DNA of 64,000 nt from assembly GCF_900465315.1 (NCBI RefSeq), contig NZ_UBIX01000007.1, one strand, 5' to 3'. The number at the start of each line of letters is the position of its first letter. Within the stretch, counting starts at the first letter, position 1. The notes under the pieces were generated by a model that saw only the letters and a list, made by a program, of their open reading frames with translations, was not told the origin of the DNA and ran no database searches. The position numbers and the translations under genes were made by a program. This DNA is from Asaia bogorensis_B (GTDB taxonomy: Bacteria > Pseudomonadota > Alphaproteobacteria > Acetobacterales > Acetobacteraceae). Shown piece by piece: positions 8,335 through 16,857 of this stretch.

Positions 8335-9243
8335 TCACACTGACCGGGCAATCGGTAATTTGGAGCCCATAAGCTGTCGGGCACCGATCACCTCTCGCCT
8401 GAAGCGATAGAGCCGCGCAGGGCGTCCCTGGGGTTGGTTTTCCGCCTCGCCAGTTTCTTCCACGAGGTCCTGGGCCAGGATCAGCCGCCTGAAATTCTGC
8501 TTGTGCAGCGGCCTTCCCGCAATGGCCTCGACCGTGCGCTGCAACTGCCAAAGCGTGAAGGTCTCGGGCATGAGTTCGAACACCACGGGGCGATAGCGTA
8601 TCTTGGCCCGCAGACGCGCCAGAGCAGTCGCGAGGATGCGCCGACGGTCCGACGGCATGGCACGGCCAGGTACCACCCAGGCGCCGGGCCTGCGCGATTC
8701 AGGCAGAAGATCGGCCTCCCACAGCAGTTCATAGCGGTGCAGGACCAGCTCGTCATTCCAGGGCTGCCCTTCAAGCCCGAACGTCTCGGCGCAGCGCCAT
8801 TGCCGGGCTGGATCGCGCCCGGCCCAGTTTTGCAGCGCCCGGCCGATTTCGCTCTCGATCAGCTCCGCTCCGCTGCCCCGCAAATTCTCCCACGGGAAAT
8901 ATTCGTACAGCCCGCGCCAGCCTTCCTGTGCATCCTCCAGACGGGTCAGCCCCATATAGGAAATACGTATGAGACGTGGCGCGTCTGCGCCGGCCTGCCC
9001 TGCATCCGCCGATCCTGCTTCACCGCCCGACGCCTCAGCGAAGGTATAAAGCTGCTCGATATGGCCAAGGTGACATTGCGTCTGCTGCTCGACCCAAAGG
9101 CGCATGCCACGCTGCAAGGAGCGATGCGCCGTTTCCAGCGGCCCGGAAGGCAGGTTGCGCCCCTGGTCGAGTGTCAGCACAAGAGGCTGCTCATCCTGCA
9201 CCGCAAGCAGCACCGCCACCAGTTCGGTCTCGATATTACTCAT
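8335..9243 (-). CDS. nadQ: NadQ-type (COG4111, NrtR-like) NAD-biosynthesis regulator
   Basis: The start at 9243 (MSNIETELVAVLLAV) is chosen because it begins family-like sequence and overlaps the upstream stop by ATGA; upstream in-frame codons are antisense-like filler. The 302 residues comprise an N-terminal NUDIX-fold domain lacking the catalytic GX5EX7REUXEEXGU box (the equivalent stretch reads LPSGPLETAHRSLQRGMRLW), hence probably a ligand sensor, and a C-terminal winged-helix domain (FELMPETFTLWQLQRTVE, KQNFRRLIL, GRPARLYRF) like that of NrtR. Comparative genomics has proposed NadQ as repressor of nadABC in alphaproteobacteria. Position directly upstream of nadA supports this. Effector not deducible. 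Confidence 0.8.
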   Translation of the reverse strand: MSNIETELVAVLLAVQDEQPLVLTLDQGRNLPSGPLETAHRSLQRGMRLWVEQQTQCHLGHIEQLYTFAEASGGEAGSADAGQAGADAPRLIRISYMGLTRLEDAQEGWRGLYEYFPWENLRGSGAELIESEIGRALQNWAGRDPARQWRCAETFGLEGQPWNDELVLHRYELLWEADLLPESRRPGAWVVPGRAMPSDRRRILATALARLRAKIRYRPVVFELMPETFTLWQLQRTVEAIAGRPLHKQNFRRLILAQDLVEETGEAENQPQGRPARLYRFRREVIGARQLMGSKLPIARSV

Positions 9244-9722
9244 GCATTCACGACCCGTCCGGTTGTCAGCAAAAGCAGGGCGCGCAGGATTTCTGCCGGG
9301 CTGGGTGGGCAGCCACGCAGGGCCACATCGCATTGCCGCACACCGGCCAGCCCCGTCTCCATGATACCGCCCAGCACGGCGTAATTCACCCCGAACGGCC
9401 CCATGCCAAGCGCACAATCGCCGATCGCCACAATGCCCTTTGGCCCCGGCATGGCCTCCCAGCGGGCCTGAAGCCCGGGCAGCATGGCGCGCGTCACAAC
9501 GCCGGTGACGAACAGAAGCTCGGCATCATGGGGTGTATCGACAAAACGGATGTCGTGACGGGTCAGATCATAAGCCGCGCCCTGAAGGGCCTGTGCCTCG
9601 ATACGACAGCCATCGCAGCCACCACCTGCCACGATATGAAGCGTGAGTGGACGCGGCGCGGGTGGCAGGGAATCACGGGGCCGCCATCTATTGGCGTCCA
9701 GCAGGGCGCGCAGAAAAATCAT
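9240..9722 (-). CDS. orphan hydrogenase-type / NuoB-like [4Fe-4S] subunit
   Basis: A 160-residue protein of the NADH dehydrogenase 20-kDa / NiFe-hydrogenase small-subunit family (closest in style to HyfI/HycG). The four cluster ligands are visible: Cys36 and Cys39 in GGCDGCRIEA, Cys103 in GDCALG and Cys138 in GCPPSP. The C-D-G-C spacing is the hydrogenase pattern, not the adjacent CC of complex I NuoB. There is no signal peptide. Normally this subunit needs a NuoD/HycE-like large subunit and membrane partners, but the neighbouring gene upstream is divergent and downstream is nadQ, which it overlaps by ATGA. Its partner must be encoded elsewhere or it has a different job. Confidence 0.82.
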   Translation of the reverse strand: MIFLRALLDANRWRPRDSLPPAPRPLTLHIVAGGGCDGCRIEAQALQGAAYDLTRHDIRFVDTPHDAELLFVTGVVTRAMLPGLQARWEAMPGPKGIVAIGDCALGMGPFGVNYAVLGGIMETGLAGVRQCDVALRGCPPSPAEILRALLLLTTGRVVNA

Positions 9723-9787
9723 GGACAGTTCCGGTCATCTGGTTCGTTGTGAGTAAAACCATAAACCGGCTCAAGGAAAAACCCCGC

Positions 9788-10465
9788 ATGGTTCTGGCCT
9801 TTGCGTCTCATATTCCACAAGACTGGCATGACGCCATTGCCAACGCACCCCATGTGCGTCGCTGGATTGAGGGCGTGGAACGGGAGTTCGAGGTTTCCTC
9901 CCTCACGATCCGCGATGCCGTGAAGTTCGGCAGCCGGATCGGCTTTGTGTTCGCCGAGGCACAGGCCTATCATGAGGGAGTTTCCGTACCCCGCTATGCC
10001 TTCCTGCGCGGGGACTCCGTCGGTATCCTCGTGGTACTGCGTCATCCCGATCACCCGCCAAGAACCGTGCTTACCTGCGAGCCACGCCTTCCGATAGCCA
10101 CCGCAGAGTCCCTCTCCCTGCCCGCTGGAATGGTTGATGACGGCACAGTACAAAGCACGGCGCTGCGCGAATTTACCGAAGAAACGGGCATCACACTGGC
10201 GCTTGAGGCACAGGACCTGATCTCGCTTGGCACCGTCACGCTTTCACCCGGTGGTTGTGACGAACGTCTCACGCTTTATGCGCTGGAAATCGATCTGGAG
10301 CCGTCGGAGCTGGCCAGTCTCGACAATCGCACAACGGGGCTGGAGAGCGAGCATGAGCATATCAGACTTCGCGTGTTGCCCCTGGATGCCATACCGACCC
10401 TCCCGCAGCAGGACGCCAAGCTTCTTCTGGCCTTCCACCTTTATGGCGCCCGCACGCGTAGCTGA
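9788..10465 (+). CDS. NUDIX hydrolase, plant NUDT14-like ADP-sugar diphosphatase
   Basis: Start taken at the ATG at 9788 because AAGGA lies ten bases upstream and the conserved sequence begins there; an earlier in-frame ATG overlaps the divergent gene. The 225-residue protein carries a NUDIX box at residues ~114-135 ending REFTEETG, preceded by LPAGMVDD. The overall pattern (FGSRIGFVFAEAQ, VPRYAFLRGDSVGILVVL, LSPGGCDERLTLYAL, HEHIRLRVLPL) resembles plant NUDT14-type ADP-glucose/ADP-ribose diphosphatases, so hydrolysis of a nucleotide sugar is the best guess. The box deviates slightly from consensus at the first Glu. It diverges from the nadQ side of the NAD block. Confidence 0.85.
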   Translation: MVLAFASHIPQDWHDAIANAPHVRRWIEGVEREFEVSSLTIRDAVKFGSRIGFVFAEAQAYHEGVSVPRYAFLRGDSVGILVVLRHPDHPPRTVLTCEPRLPIATAESLSLPAGMVDDGTVQSTALREFTEETGITLALEAQDLISLGTVTLSPGGCDERLTLYALEIDLEPSELASLDNRTTGLESEHEHIRLRVLPLDAIPTLPQQDAKLLLAFHLYGARTRS

Positions 10466-10587
10466 CGCAGAGCCACCAAGGACATGGTCAGGCAAAATCC
10501 GGGCCGAATAATAACGATACGGAAAACAACACGTCGGCGGCTCTTTTTGCTCATGACGATATCCTGAACTTCGGGTAAGCCGGATCC

Positions 10588-11394
10588 ATGACCCAGACCG
10601 AAGCCCTTCCCCCTGATGCTGAAGCCCTGCTTGACCTCGCCGCTCGCCTGGCCGATGAGGCCGCCACGCTCATTAACGAAATTCGCGACCGGGGCTTCGA
10701 GACGATCATCAAGGCGGATAAATCGCCGGTAACCGAGGCGGATCAGGCGGCTGAGCGTCATATTCTGGCAGGGCTGCGTGCCGCTCGCCCTGATATACCG
10801 GCTATTGGCGAGGAGGAAATCGCCAGTGGTGCCTTTGCGGAGCCAGGCGAAATCTACTGGCTTGTCGACCCGCTTGATGGAACACGCGAATTCGCCGCAG
10901 GACGTGACGACTTCACGGTCAATATCGGGCTGATCTATCGCAACCGGGCAGTTCTCGGGGCGATGGCCCTTCCCGCTTACGGGCAACTCTATACCGGCCT
11001 CGTGGGCCAGGGTGCCTGGCGTCGTGACAGCAACGGGACGACCCCCATCGCTGCGGTCGTGCCGCCCGAGAACGGGCTGCGTATCCTGGCTTCCCGTCAC
11101 TACGCCGATGACCCGCGCCTCAAGGAATGGCTTGCCGGGCGGAAAATCGGAACGCTGGGCAATATCGGCTCGGCCGCCAAATTCGCGCGTGTCGCAGAGG
11201 GGGAAGCCGATTTCTACCCCCGCCTCGGTCCGACCATGGAATGGGACACCGCAGCCCCGCAGGCGATTGTCGAAGCCGCAGGCGGCCATGTGCTCGATGA
11301 AACAGGCACCCCCCTGCGCTACGGCAAACCGGGCTGGTTCAATCCGCCCTTCCTCTGCACCGGACGCCACGCCACAGAAGGGCAGGACGCATGA
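10588..11394 (+). CDS. cysQ: 3'(2'),5'-bisphosphate nucleotidase (CysQ)
   Basis: Member of the inositol-monophosphatase superfamily that removes the 3' phosphate from PAP/PAPS, recycling the by-product of sulfate activation. The 268-residue protein has the metal site GEEE (residues ~74-77) and DPLDGTREF with Asp94 and Asp97; the C-terminal motif GPTMEWDTAAPQAIVEAAGG with its second catalytic Asp is also present. The N-terminal KADKSPVTEAD motif is typical of CysQ rather than SuhB. The stop overlaps the next ATG (ATGA), so it is coupled to tsaC. Confidence 0.93.
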   Translation: MTQTEALPPDAEALLDLAARLADEAATLINEIRDRGFETIIKADKSPVTEADQAAERHILAGLRAARPDIPAIGEEEIASGAFAEPGEIYWLVDPLDGTREFAAGRDDFTVNIGLIYRNRAVLGAMALPAYGQLYTGLVGQGAWRRDSNGTTPIAAVVPPENGLRILASRHYADDPRLKEWLAGRKIGTLGNIGSAAKFARVAEGEADFYPRLGPTMEWDTAAPQAIVEAAGGHVLDETGTPLRYGKPGWFNPPFLCTGRHATEGQDA

Positions 11395-12404
11395 CAGAAA
11401 TTCTCAAGGCCGACCCTGACGCCATCCAGCGCGCTGCAACACTCCTGCTCGAGGGCAAGCTCGTAGCTTTCGGGACCGAGACGGTTTATGGTCTGGGCGC
11501 GCTGGCCACGTCCAACGCTGCCGTCGCTCATATCTTTGCCGCCAAGAACCGGCCACGGTTCAACCCGCTCATCAGTCATTTTGCCAGCGCTGAAGCTGCT
11601 TTTGAGCATGTCGAAGCCAATGACATGGCCCGCCGTCTGGCCGAAATCTTCTGGCCGGGCCCCCTTACCATGATCCTGCCGCGCAAGAGCGGCTCGACCA
11701 TCTGCGATCTGGCGACCGCGGGGCTGCCAACCATCGCGGTGCGCGTTCCGCGCGGCAAGACCGCTCTGGCGCTGCTTCAGGCGGTCGGCCAGCCGGTGGC
11801 AGCTCCTTCGGCCAACCCGTCGGGGCGTGTCAGCCCCTCCGATGCCTTTCATGTGCTGCGGAACATGCATGGCCGTATCGACGCCATTCTCGATTCCGGC
11901 CCCTGCTCGGTCGGACTCGAAAGCACCGTCATCGACCTCTCGCGCGAGGTGCCTTTCCTGCTGCGTCCGGGCGGCATCACGCTGGAACAGCTTGAAGCCG
12001 TATGCGGCACGATCCGCAATCCGGACGATTACGCCACCAAGCTTCCCTCCTCCCCCGGCATGCTTGCCTCGCACTACGCCCCCGGCCTTCCGGTCCGTCT
12101 GAGCGCCGAGAGCGTGGATGAGCATGAGGCGCTTCTGGCCTTCGGCCCGGCCCTGAGCGGCGCAGGACTGGTTTACAACCTCAGCGAGCGCAGCGACCTT
12201 GAGGAGGCCGCGTCGCGCCTCTTTGCCGGGTTACGCTTTCTGGATGGCGAGGGGCAAAGGCGTGGCCTCAAGACCATCGCCGCCATGCCGGTGCCCCGCC
12301 AGGGCCTTGGCCTCGCCATCATGGATCGGTTGCGCCGCGCTGCCAGCCCGCGGCCGACGGCGTCGGGTGATGACGATGATGATCTGGAGAGCATGATCGG
12401 CTGA
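11391..12404 (+). CDS. tsaC: L-threonylcarbamoyladenylate synthase (Sua5 type)
   Basis: Makes threonylcarbamoyl-AMP from threonine, bicarbonate and ATP for t6A37 modification of ANN-decoding tRNAs. At 337 residues it is the long, Sua5-type form: an N-terminal YrdC domain (motifs FGTETVYGLGALATS, AKNRPRFNPLISH, PAPSANPSG-like VAAPSANPSGRVSP) and a C-terminal Sua5 domain after the linker SSPGMLASHYAP. Coupled by four-base overlap with cysQ upstream and by TGATG with the downstream coiled-coil gene. Confidence 0.95.
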   Translation: MTEILKADPDAIQRAATLLLEGKLVAFGTETVYGLGALATSNAAVAHIFAAKNRPRFNPLISHFASAEAAFEHVEANDMARRLAEIFWPGPLTMILPRKSGSTICDLATAGLPTIAVRVPRGKTALALLQAVGQPVAAPSANPSGRVSPSDAFHVLRNMHGRIDAILDSGPCSVGLESTVIDLSREVPFLLRPGGITLEQLEAVCGTIRNPDDYATKLPSSPGMLASHYAPGLPVRLSAESVDEHEALLAFGPALSGAGLVYNLSERSDLEEAASRLFAGLRFLDGEGQRRGLKTIAAMPVPRQGLGLAIMDRLRRAASPRPTASGDDDDDLESMIG

Positions 12405-12934
12405 TGTCCGGCTCGTTCGACCCCAAGGAACTCAAAGTTCTCTCGGATATCCTCGCTCTGGTTCTTGAAGAACAGGAAGGGCAGTCCATCGCCGCGCTCA
12501 ATGCGCTGCGCTCACGCGCGCGCAAGAGTGGCACGACAGGGGGTGCCCTCAAGAACCTCTTTGTCGCCATTGCACCCAACCCGCCACCACGCGCCAAGCC
12601 CAGGCCACGAACCACCAAGGCGGAGAGCGGCCCCGACGTGGTGGCGGCGAGACAGCAGATCGTGACGCTCACCAATAACCTGCGTCAGATGGACCTCGAG
12701 CTGCGCAACTCACGTGCCCGCCTGGAATCCGTTCGGTCGGAACTCTATCAGACCCAGCAATCCCGAGCGGAAATCCAGTCCAAATTATTGGCACGCGATG
12801 CGCGCAAGCCCTATTTCAGCACCTTGATCTGGTGTGGCTTTGCTGTCGGCATTCTGATCGGTATCGCTGGTACGCAATTCATCCACTCTATTGTGGATGT
12901 CCCCCGCGTCGATCGCTCGGTCTTTCTTCGATAG
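12404..12934 (+). CDS. hypothetical coiled-coil protein with C-terminal membrane segment
   Basis: Not recognised. The 176-residue protein has an acidic N-terminal helix, a Pro/Arg/Lys-rich basic stretch (residues ~57-72), a predicted coiled coil (~80-130, heptad-like LTNNLRQMDLELRNSRARLES) and one hydrophobic segment (~138-158) near the C-terminus, so it is probably a small tail- or C-anchored membrane protein facing the cytoplasm. Its ATG shares the TGATG overlap with tsaC, indicating coupled translation, but this does not show function. Confidence 0.75.
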   Translation: MSGSFDPKELKVLSDILALVLEEQEGQSIAALNALRSRARKSGTTGGALKNLFVAIAPNPPPRAKPRPRTTKAESGPDVVAARQQIVTLTNNLRQMDLELRNSRARLESVRSELYQTQQSRAEIQSKLLARDARKPYFSTLIWCGFAVGILIGIAGTQFIHSIVDVPRVDRSVFLR

Positions 12935-13058
12935 GTCCTCGGTTCTCTCTGATACGAGCAGGAGAGACCTGTGTTGTCTTGTAACTTGTGCATGGGCGTG
13001 CTGCGTAATCTCTCCCCCCAACCAGTTCGCATGACGCCTCAAACCGACAGCGGAGCCC

Positions 13059-13262
13059 TCAACGCGCGATGTGCGAAAGAGAGCATCCTTTCACCCTCGT
13101 CTTGTGCTCGAAATGCCCGTCCTGCCCTGATTTTCCATGAAGTCTTGCAGGCTCCCCGCATTCTGGACAGGCATAGATATAGCCCTTCCGCCCGGTTCTC
13201 TGCCTAAATATCAGCGCCTTTTCTGCACTGATCACCTCGTCGTCCAAAACAGCCATTTTCAT
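13059..13262 (-). CDS. small Cys/His protein, CoiA-like zinc-ribbon fragment
   Basis: A 67-residue frame (Met at 13262, or Met3) lying alone in a 558-base gap. It reads as a compact protein: a short beta-rich N-terminus, then YACPECGEPARLHG followed by HFEH and a further Cys, a pattern resembling the zinc-binding N-terminal module of competence protein CoiA-like sequences. If translated it could be a stand-alone zinc-binding protein or a remnant of a longer gene. Nothing is visible in the flanks 12935-13058 and 13263-13492 beyond short inverted repeats. Not certain to be expressed. Confidence 0.5.
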   Translation of the reverse strand: MKMAVLDDEVISAEKALIFRQRTGRKGYIYACPECGEPARLHGKSGQDGHFEHKTRVKGCSLSHIAR

Positions 13263-13492
13263 TCTATCGGTATCTCGCCATGAAATTCGGATTGCAACGT
13301 CCTGAAGACGCGTCCGCTTTCATAGCGCGACATTGATTAACCAATTATGGCCACCAGGCTGGGCAGATAACTGCAGGGAACAGGACAATTTCTCTGCGTC
13401 CTCCGGGAGCCCTCTATGGGTGAAGAATTCTACCCATCGGCGTCTCGGGTCAGCGCACTGGAATGCGTTTTGGCTGTATCACCGTTCGGCAC

Positions 13493-14017
13493 CTAATCTT
13501 GCACACCGCCCATGATGGGGGTCAGATGGGCGCGGCTCTTGCTCGTGCGGCGCGCCGGAGGGCGTGGCTGGCAGGAGACGAAATAGAGTCCGATCACAAA
13601 AATCAGGTTGGTGATGTTGATGAACAGATCAACCAGCATGATCAGGCCACTGCCCGACACGCCATTCCACAGCGATACCCCAAGCCAGACGATACCGAGC
13701 GGCCTCATGCCCAGCAGGAAGCTGCGCAGCGGGTTGGCCTGACCGGCGCGCACCAGCGGGCGCATACGCTGGATCGCCATGTAGAAGCAGACGAACAGCA
13801 CCCAGTTGAGGATGTTGAACATCGACCCGCTGAGTGATGTGGCACCCGTGAAGATCAGAATGGCAATGGCTGCCAGAAAGAACAGGATCGCACCAAGCTG
13901 GAGGCTCATCCCCAGTTCGGCAGCAGAAAGCCGCTCGGGCAACCTGTCTGATACAGGCTGAAAGATCTTATCGAGCAGCCAGAGATCGGCCTGATTGACG
14001 CGTTCTACAAAGGACAT
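13493..14017 (-). CDS. hypothetical multi-pass membrane protein
   Basis: Not recognised as a named family. The 174 residues contain about four hydrophobic segments (~residues 40-60, 66-83, 105-122, 127-147) between a charged N-terminus (SFVERVNQADLWLLDKIFQ) and a basic Pro/Arg-rich tail, so it is an inner-membrane protein. It is flanked by gaps on both sides and appears monocistronic. Composition matches neighbouring genes, so there is no sign of recent transfer. Confidence 0.75.
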   Translation of the reverse strand: MSFVERVNQADLWLLDKIFQPVSDRLPERLSAAELGMSLQLGAILFFLAAIAILIFTGATSLSGSMFNILNWVLFVCFYMAIQRMRPLVRAGQANPLRSFLLGMRPLGIVWLGVSLWNGVSGSGLIMLVDLFINITNLIFVIGLYFVSCQPRPPARRTSKSRAHLTPIMGGVQD

Positions 14018-14474
14018 GACGCTGACTTACCGCGCCATTCCGATGGACGCATCTGTTTTCTGCGCCTTACCGCGCAAGGGCTACGCCCCAAAGGAGAAAA
14101 GCCCCCTTCTGCGCACCACCAGCGTCCCGTGTCGCAGCCTGAAACAGTCCGAGCCGTGAAAAGCAGACCCTCGCAGACAGAGGCTCATTGCGGTGCGCGT
14201 TGTGATCGCAATTGAGTAGAATGTGCTCATTCGTCCGGTACAGATCATCAGACAGACGGCAAGTTAAGGCATGGTTCACCTGAACATAAGCGCACGAAAA
14301 ATGAGCCTCTGCCCAAAAGTCAAAAGGCGCTGCTCCCGCTCGAGGTCAAGCCAGTGCAAAGGAGGCCATATTCCCACTAAAGCGGCTCAACAGACTCCAT
14401 TTATCGGTTTTCTAACGAAACAATATGGAACATGATCGCAGTCAATCGACGCTATACAGGGTGGCCGGATAGTC
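14018..14474. other. 457-base intergenic region between divergent genes
   Basis: Separates the membrane protein (minus) from the ABC exporter (plus), so both promoters should lie here. Less GC-rich than coding sequence around 14380-14440. A 70-codon minus-strand frame (14067-14279) lacks any protein-like feature and is not called. No tRNA-like fold or known riboswitch was recognised. Confidence 0.45.
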
Positions 14475-15329
14475 ATGTTTCCAGTTGTGGTAGAGAACCT
14501 TTCAAAAAACTTCGGCGCAAAGCGCGTGCTGGATCAGGTCTCTCTCACTCTGGAACCAGGCAGTATTACAGCTCTGCTTGGTCCCAACGGAGCGGGCAAG
14601 ACCACCCTGATTGGTTGCCTGCTTGGCTTGCTGCAACCGGATTCCGGTTCGATCAGGGTCTGGGGCCAGTCAGCGGATGCGCTTACCCCATCACTCCGTG
14701 AGCGAATTGGTTTTGTTCCGCAGACAATGACCGGCCTCACCTGGTTTCGCGTTCAGGAATTGCTCGATTATCTGGCGGCCTTCCATGACAGCCAACCACG
14801 AGCAGAGGCAGGTAGTGCAACGCAGTCATGCGAGGATAAAAGCTGGTCGCAATGGGCCAGCCTTGATCCGAAATCGCGTATCTCGGCTCTCTCAGGGGGC
14901 GAAAGACAGCGTCTGGCCATCGTGCTGGCCTTGCGCTTTTCACCCGATCTTATCGTGCTGGATGAACCCGTTGCCAGCCTCGATCCCCTCGCCCGCCACG
15001 ATTTCATCGCTCTGCTGGCAGAAACCGTGAAGCAGCGCGGCGCAACAGTGCTGCTCTCTTCGCATATCATCTCCGATCTGGAGCGGATCTGCGATCGCTT
15101 TGTGACACTGAACAAGGGCCAGATCATCAGCACGGTCGATTCCTGCCAATTCAACAGCCATATCCGCCATCTCGCCCAATGGCCCGACGCGCATCACGGA
15201 CTTCGCGTTCTTGTCGATCTTCCTGACGGAAGTGTCTGGGTCGAGGGCTGGACACCCGCCCATGAGGCCCTTGGCCTGACAGTGCTACCCGGCGATCTGG
15301 AAGCCTTCTTTCTGGCGCTGACGCGATGA
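14475..15329 (+). CDS. ABC transporter ATP-binding protein
   Basis: A 284-residue ATPase: Walker A GPNGAGKTT (residues 36-44), Q-loop FVPQ, signature LSGGE (139-143), Walker B LIVLDEP (159-165) and switch His in SSHIISDLERICDR. The helical region before the signature holds an unusual ~20-residue insertion rich in Ser/Gln/Glu (residues ~107-127). The sequence style is that of ABC-2 type exporters. It overlaps the next gene by ATGA, so the pair makes one exporter of unknown substrate. Confidence 0.92.
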   Translation: MFPVVVENLSKNFGAKRVLDQVSLTLEPGSITALLGPNGAGKTTLIGCLLGLLQPDSGSIRVWGQSADALTPSLRERIGFVPQTMTGLTWFRVQELLDYLAAFHDSQPRAEAGSATQSCEDKSWSQWASLDPKSRISALSGGERQRLAIVLALRFSPDLIVLDEPVASLDPLARHDFIALLAETVKQRGATVLLSSHIISDLERICDRFVTLNKGQIISTVDSCQFNSHIRHLAQWPDAHHGLRVLVDLPDGSVWVEGWTPAHEALGLTVLPGDLEAFFLALTR

Positions 15330-16708
15330 GGGATACCCTGCGTGCCATAAGGCTCTACGCCGCACCGATTTTCCTGCGCGAAAATCCCATGGTTCTGCTC
15401 GGACTGCTTTATGCCGTCATATGCTATAGTATAGCGGTCTGGCTCCGTCTGGCGCCACCGCATGTCGATGGCCTGCCGGTGCTGATCAACCTTGTCATGT
15501 CCGCCTGGTGGGTCTTGCTGCTGAGCGCGTTCAGTTCCGTCAATACCCATTACTGGCGCCAGATACGCTCACCCGTCACGTTCATGCTGCCTCGCCTGCA
15601 ACACGGTGAATACTGCGCAGTCCACGCAATTATCGCCATCGCCTTCACCGTTCTCTGCGCCCCGCCCCTTTTGATGGGGGCCCCTCTTCTCAACACGCTT
15701 TCCGTCGAGGCATTGGCTCTGGCCCTGTGGTCGGGCGCGGATCAGACAGGCCCTAAGTCGATGCGGCGCGCCACGCGCATCATGCGGCGTATTGTCTCGC
15801 GCATCGGGTTCATTCTGCTGCTGGTCCCAAAAATCCAGCTTCTGATCTTTACTGCCCCCTGGCCCGTAGCGCTCGGGTTGCTCCTGGCTGGTCTGGGCAT
15901 TGCCCTGTACGAATACCGGTTTCGCGATTACCGCCTGGACCCACTGCCGGAAACCGGCTTAGTCGGCAGGGATCATTTCCCAAGGCTGCTGCAGCCTGTC
16001 ATTTCCTGCCTCATGTGGCGGCCAGGCTTTCTGCCACATATCCCGCTGCAGGATCAGTTCCTGACAACACGACCTGTGATCGTCGCCCTTGTCCAGATTG
16101 GCGGCACCCTGATTTTCGCTGCGCTGAGCGCCATTATGCTTTTGGTCATGGACGGTCATCTTCCGACAATTGATGCGTTCCGCCACAGCCTGCCCGGCTA
16201 TGCCCGACAGGCCACGCTCCTCGTGGCCCTTGGTCTTTGCCAGAAATTCCAGAAGCGCACCGACTGGCCCTTTCTCGTTGCGCTTTGCCCCTTTGGCGAC
16301 AAGGCAGCCTTTACCCGCAAGCTGCTTCAGCTCCACCTCATGACGGCCATCTTTGCCGGAGGCGTGTCCGGCCTGTGGCTTGGGCTGGTGAGTTGGTATG
16401 GCAAAAACCTTCCCCTCTTCCATTGCCTGACATGGGGACTTGCTGCAGGTATTTTTCTGGTAGGGACCGTATGCGTGCCATGTCTTGGCCTGCTCTCCGC
16501 CCGCCTGAACCGGCCTGCCGTCAATATGGTTCTCACGATCAGCGGCGTTGTAATCGTGCTTCAGGCCTGCACAGCATTGATGATCGAAAGTGCTTTCTGG
16601 TGGCGTGGGTTGCTGCCCCTGGGCGCCATCGTTGTCGTGGCCCTGCTCTACATCATAACGCCGCATGCGCTGGCTCGGCAGGACTGGCCATTGGAGCCGC
16701 CGCGCTGA
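15326..16708 (+). CDS. ABC exporter membrane protein
   Basis: A 460-residue polytopic membrane protein with roughly ten hydrophobic segments and a cytoplasmic stretch in the middle (residues ~190-240). No soluble domain or recognised family motif. Four-base overlap with the ATPase gene makes it the partner permease; one polypeptide of this size may supply both halves as a dimer or form the whole channel. It is too divergent from classic ABC-2 permeases for me to assign a subfamily, and the exported substrate is unknown. Confidence 0.8.
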   Translation: MRDTLRAIRLYAAPIFLRENPMVLLGLLYAVICYSIAVWLRLAPPHVDGLPVLINLVMSAWWVLLLSAFSSVNTHYWRQIRSPVTFMLPRLQHGEYCAVHAIIAIAFTVLCAPPLLMGAPLLNTLSVEALALALWSGADQTGPKSMRRATRIMRRIVSRIGFILLLVPKIQLLIFTAPWPVALGLLLAGLGIALYEYRFRDYRLDPLPETGLVGRDHFPRLLQPVISCLMWRPGFLPHIPLQDQFLTTRPVIVALVQIGGTLIFAALSAIMLLVMDGHLPTIDAFRHSLPGYARQATLLVALGLCQKFQKRTDWPFLVALCPFGDKAAFTRKLLQLHLMTAIFAGGVSGLWLGLVSWYGKNLPLFHCLTWGLAAGIFLVGTVCVPCLGLLSARLNRPAVNMVLTISGVVIVLQACTALMIESAFWWRGLLPLGAIVVVALLYIITPHALARQDWPLEPPR

Positions 16709-16857
16709 CCAGGCGGCCCGCCAGACGCCCATCACTGGGCGGCACCACACAGGCACACGGCATGGACAGATCATGCCAAGCTGTTACGCTGCGTCCGTTA
16801 CATAGTATCATTCCATGTCGACCCGCCTGACTGAACGAGACCCCAAGGGAGTTATGA

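Noticed and set aside
10441..11370. 309-codon minus-strand open frame opposite cysQ
   Set aside because: Antisense to cysQ, whose catalytic motifs are on the plus strand.
12932..12975. Weak inverted repeat after the coiled-coil gene (TCTCTC/GAGAGA)
   Set aside because: Six-base AT/GC-mixed arms with a 12-base loop and no T run; too weak to call a terminator.
14067..14279. 70-codon minus-strand frame in the intergenic region
   Set aside because: No ribosome site, no fold-like pattern; overlaps expected promoter DNA.
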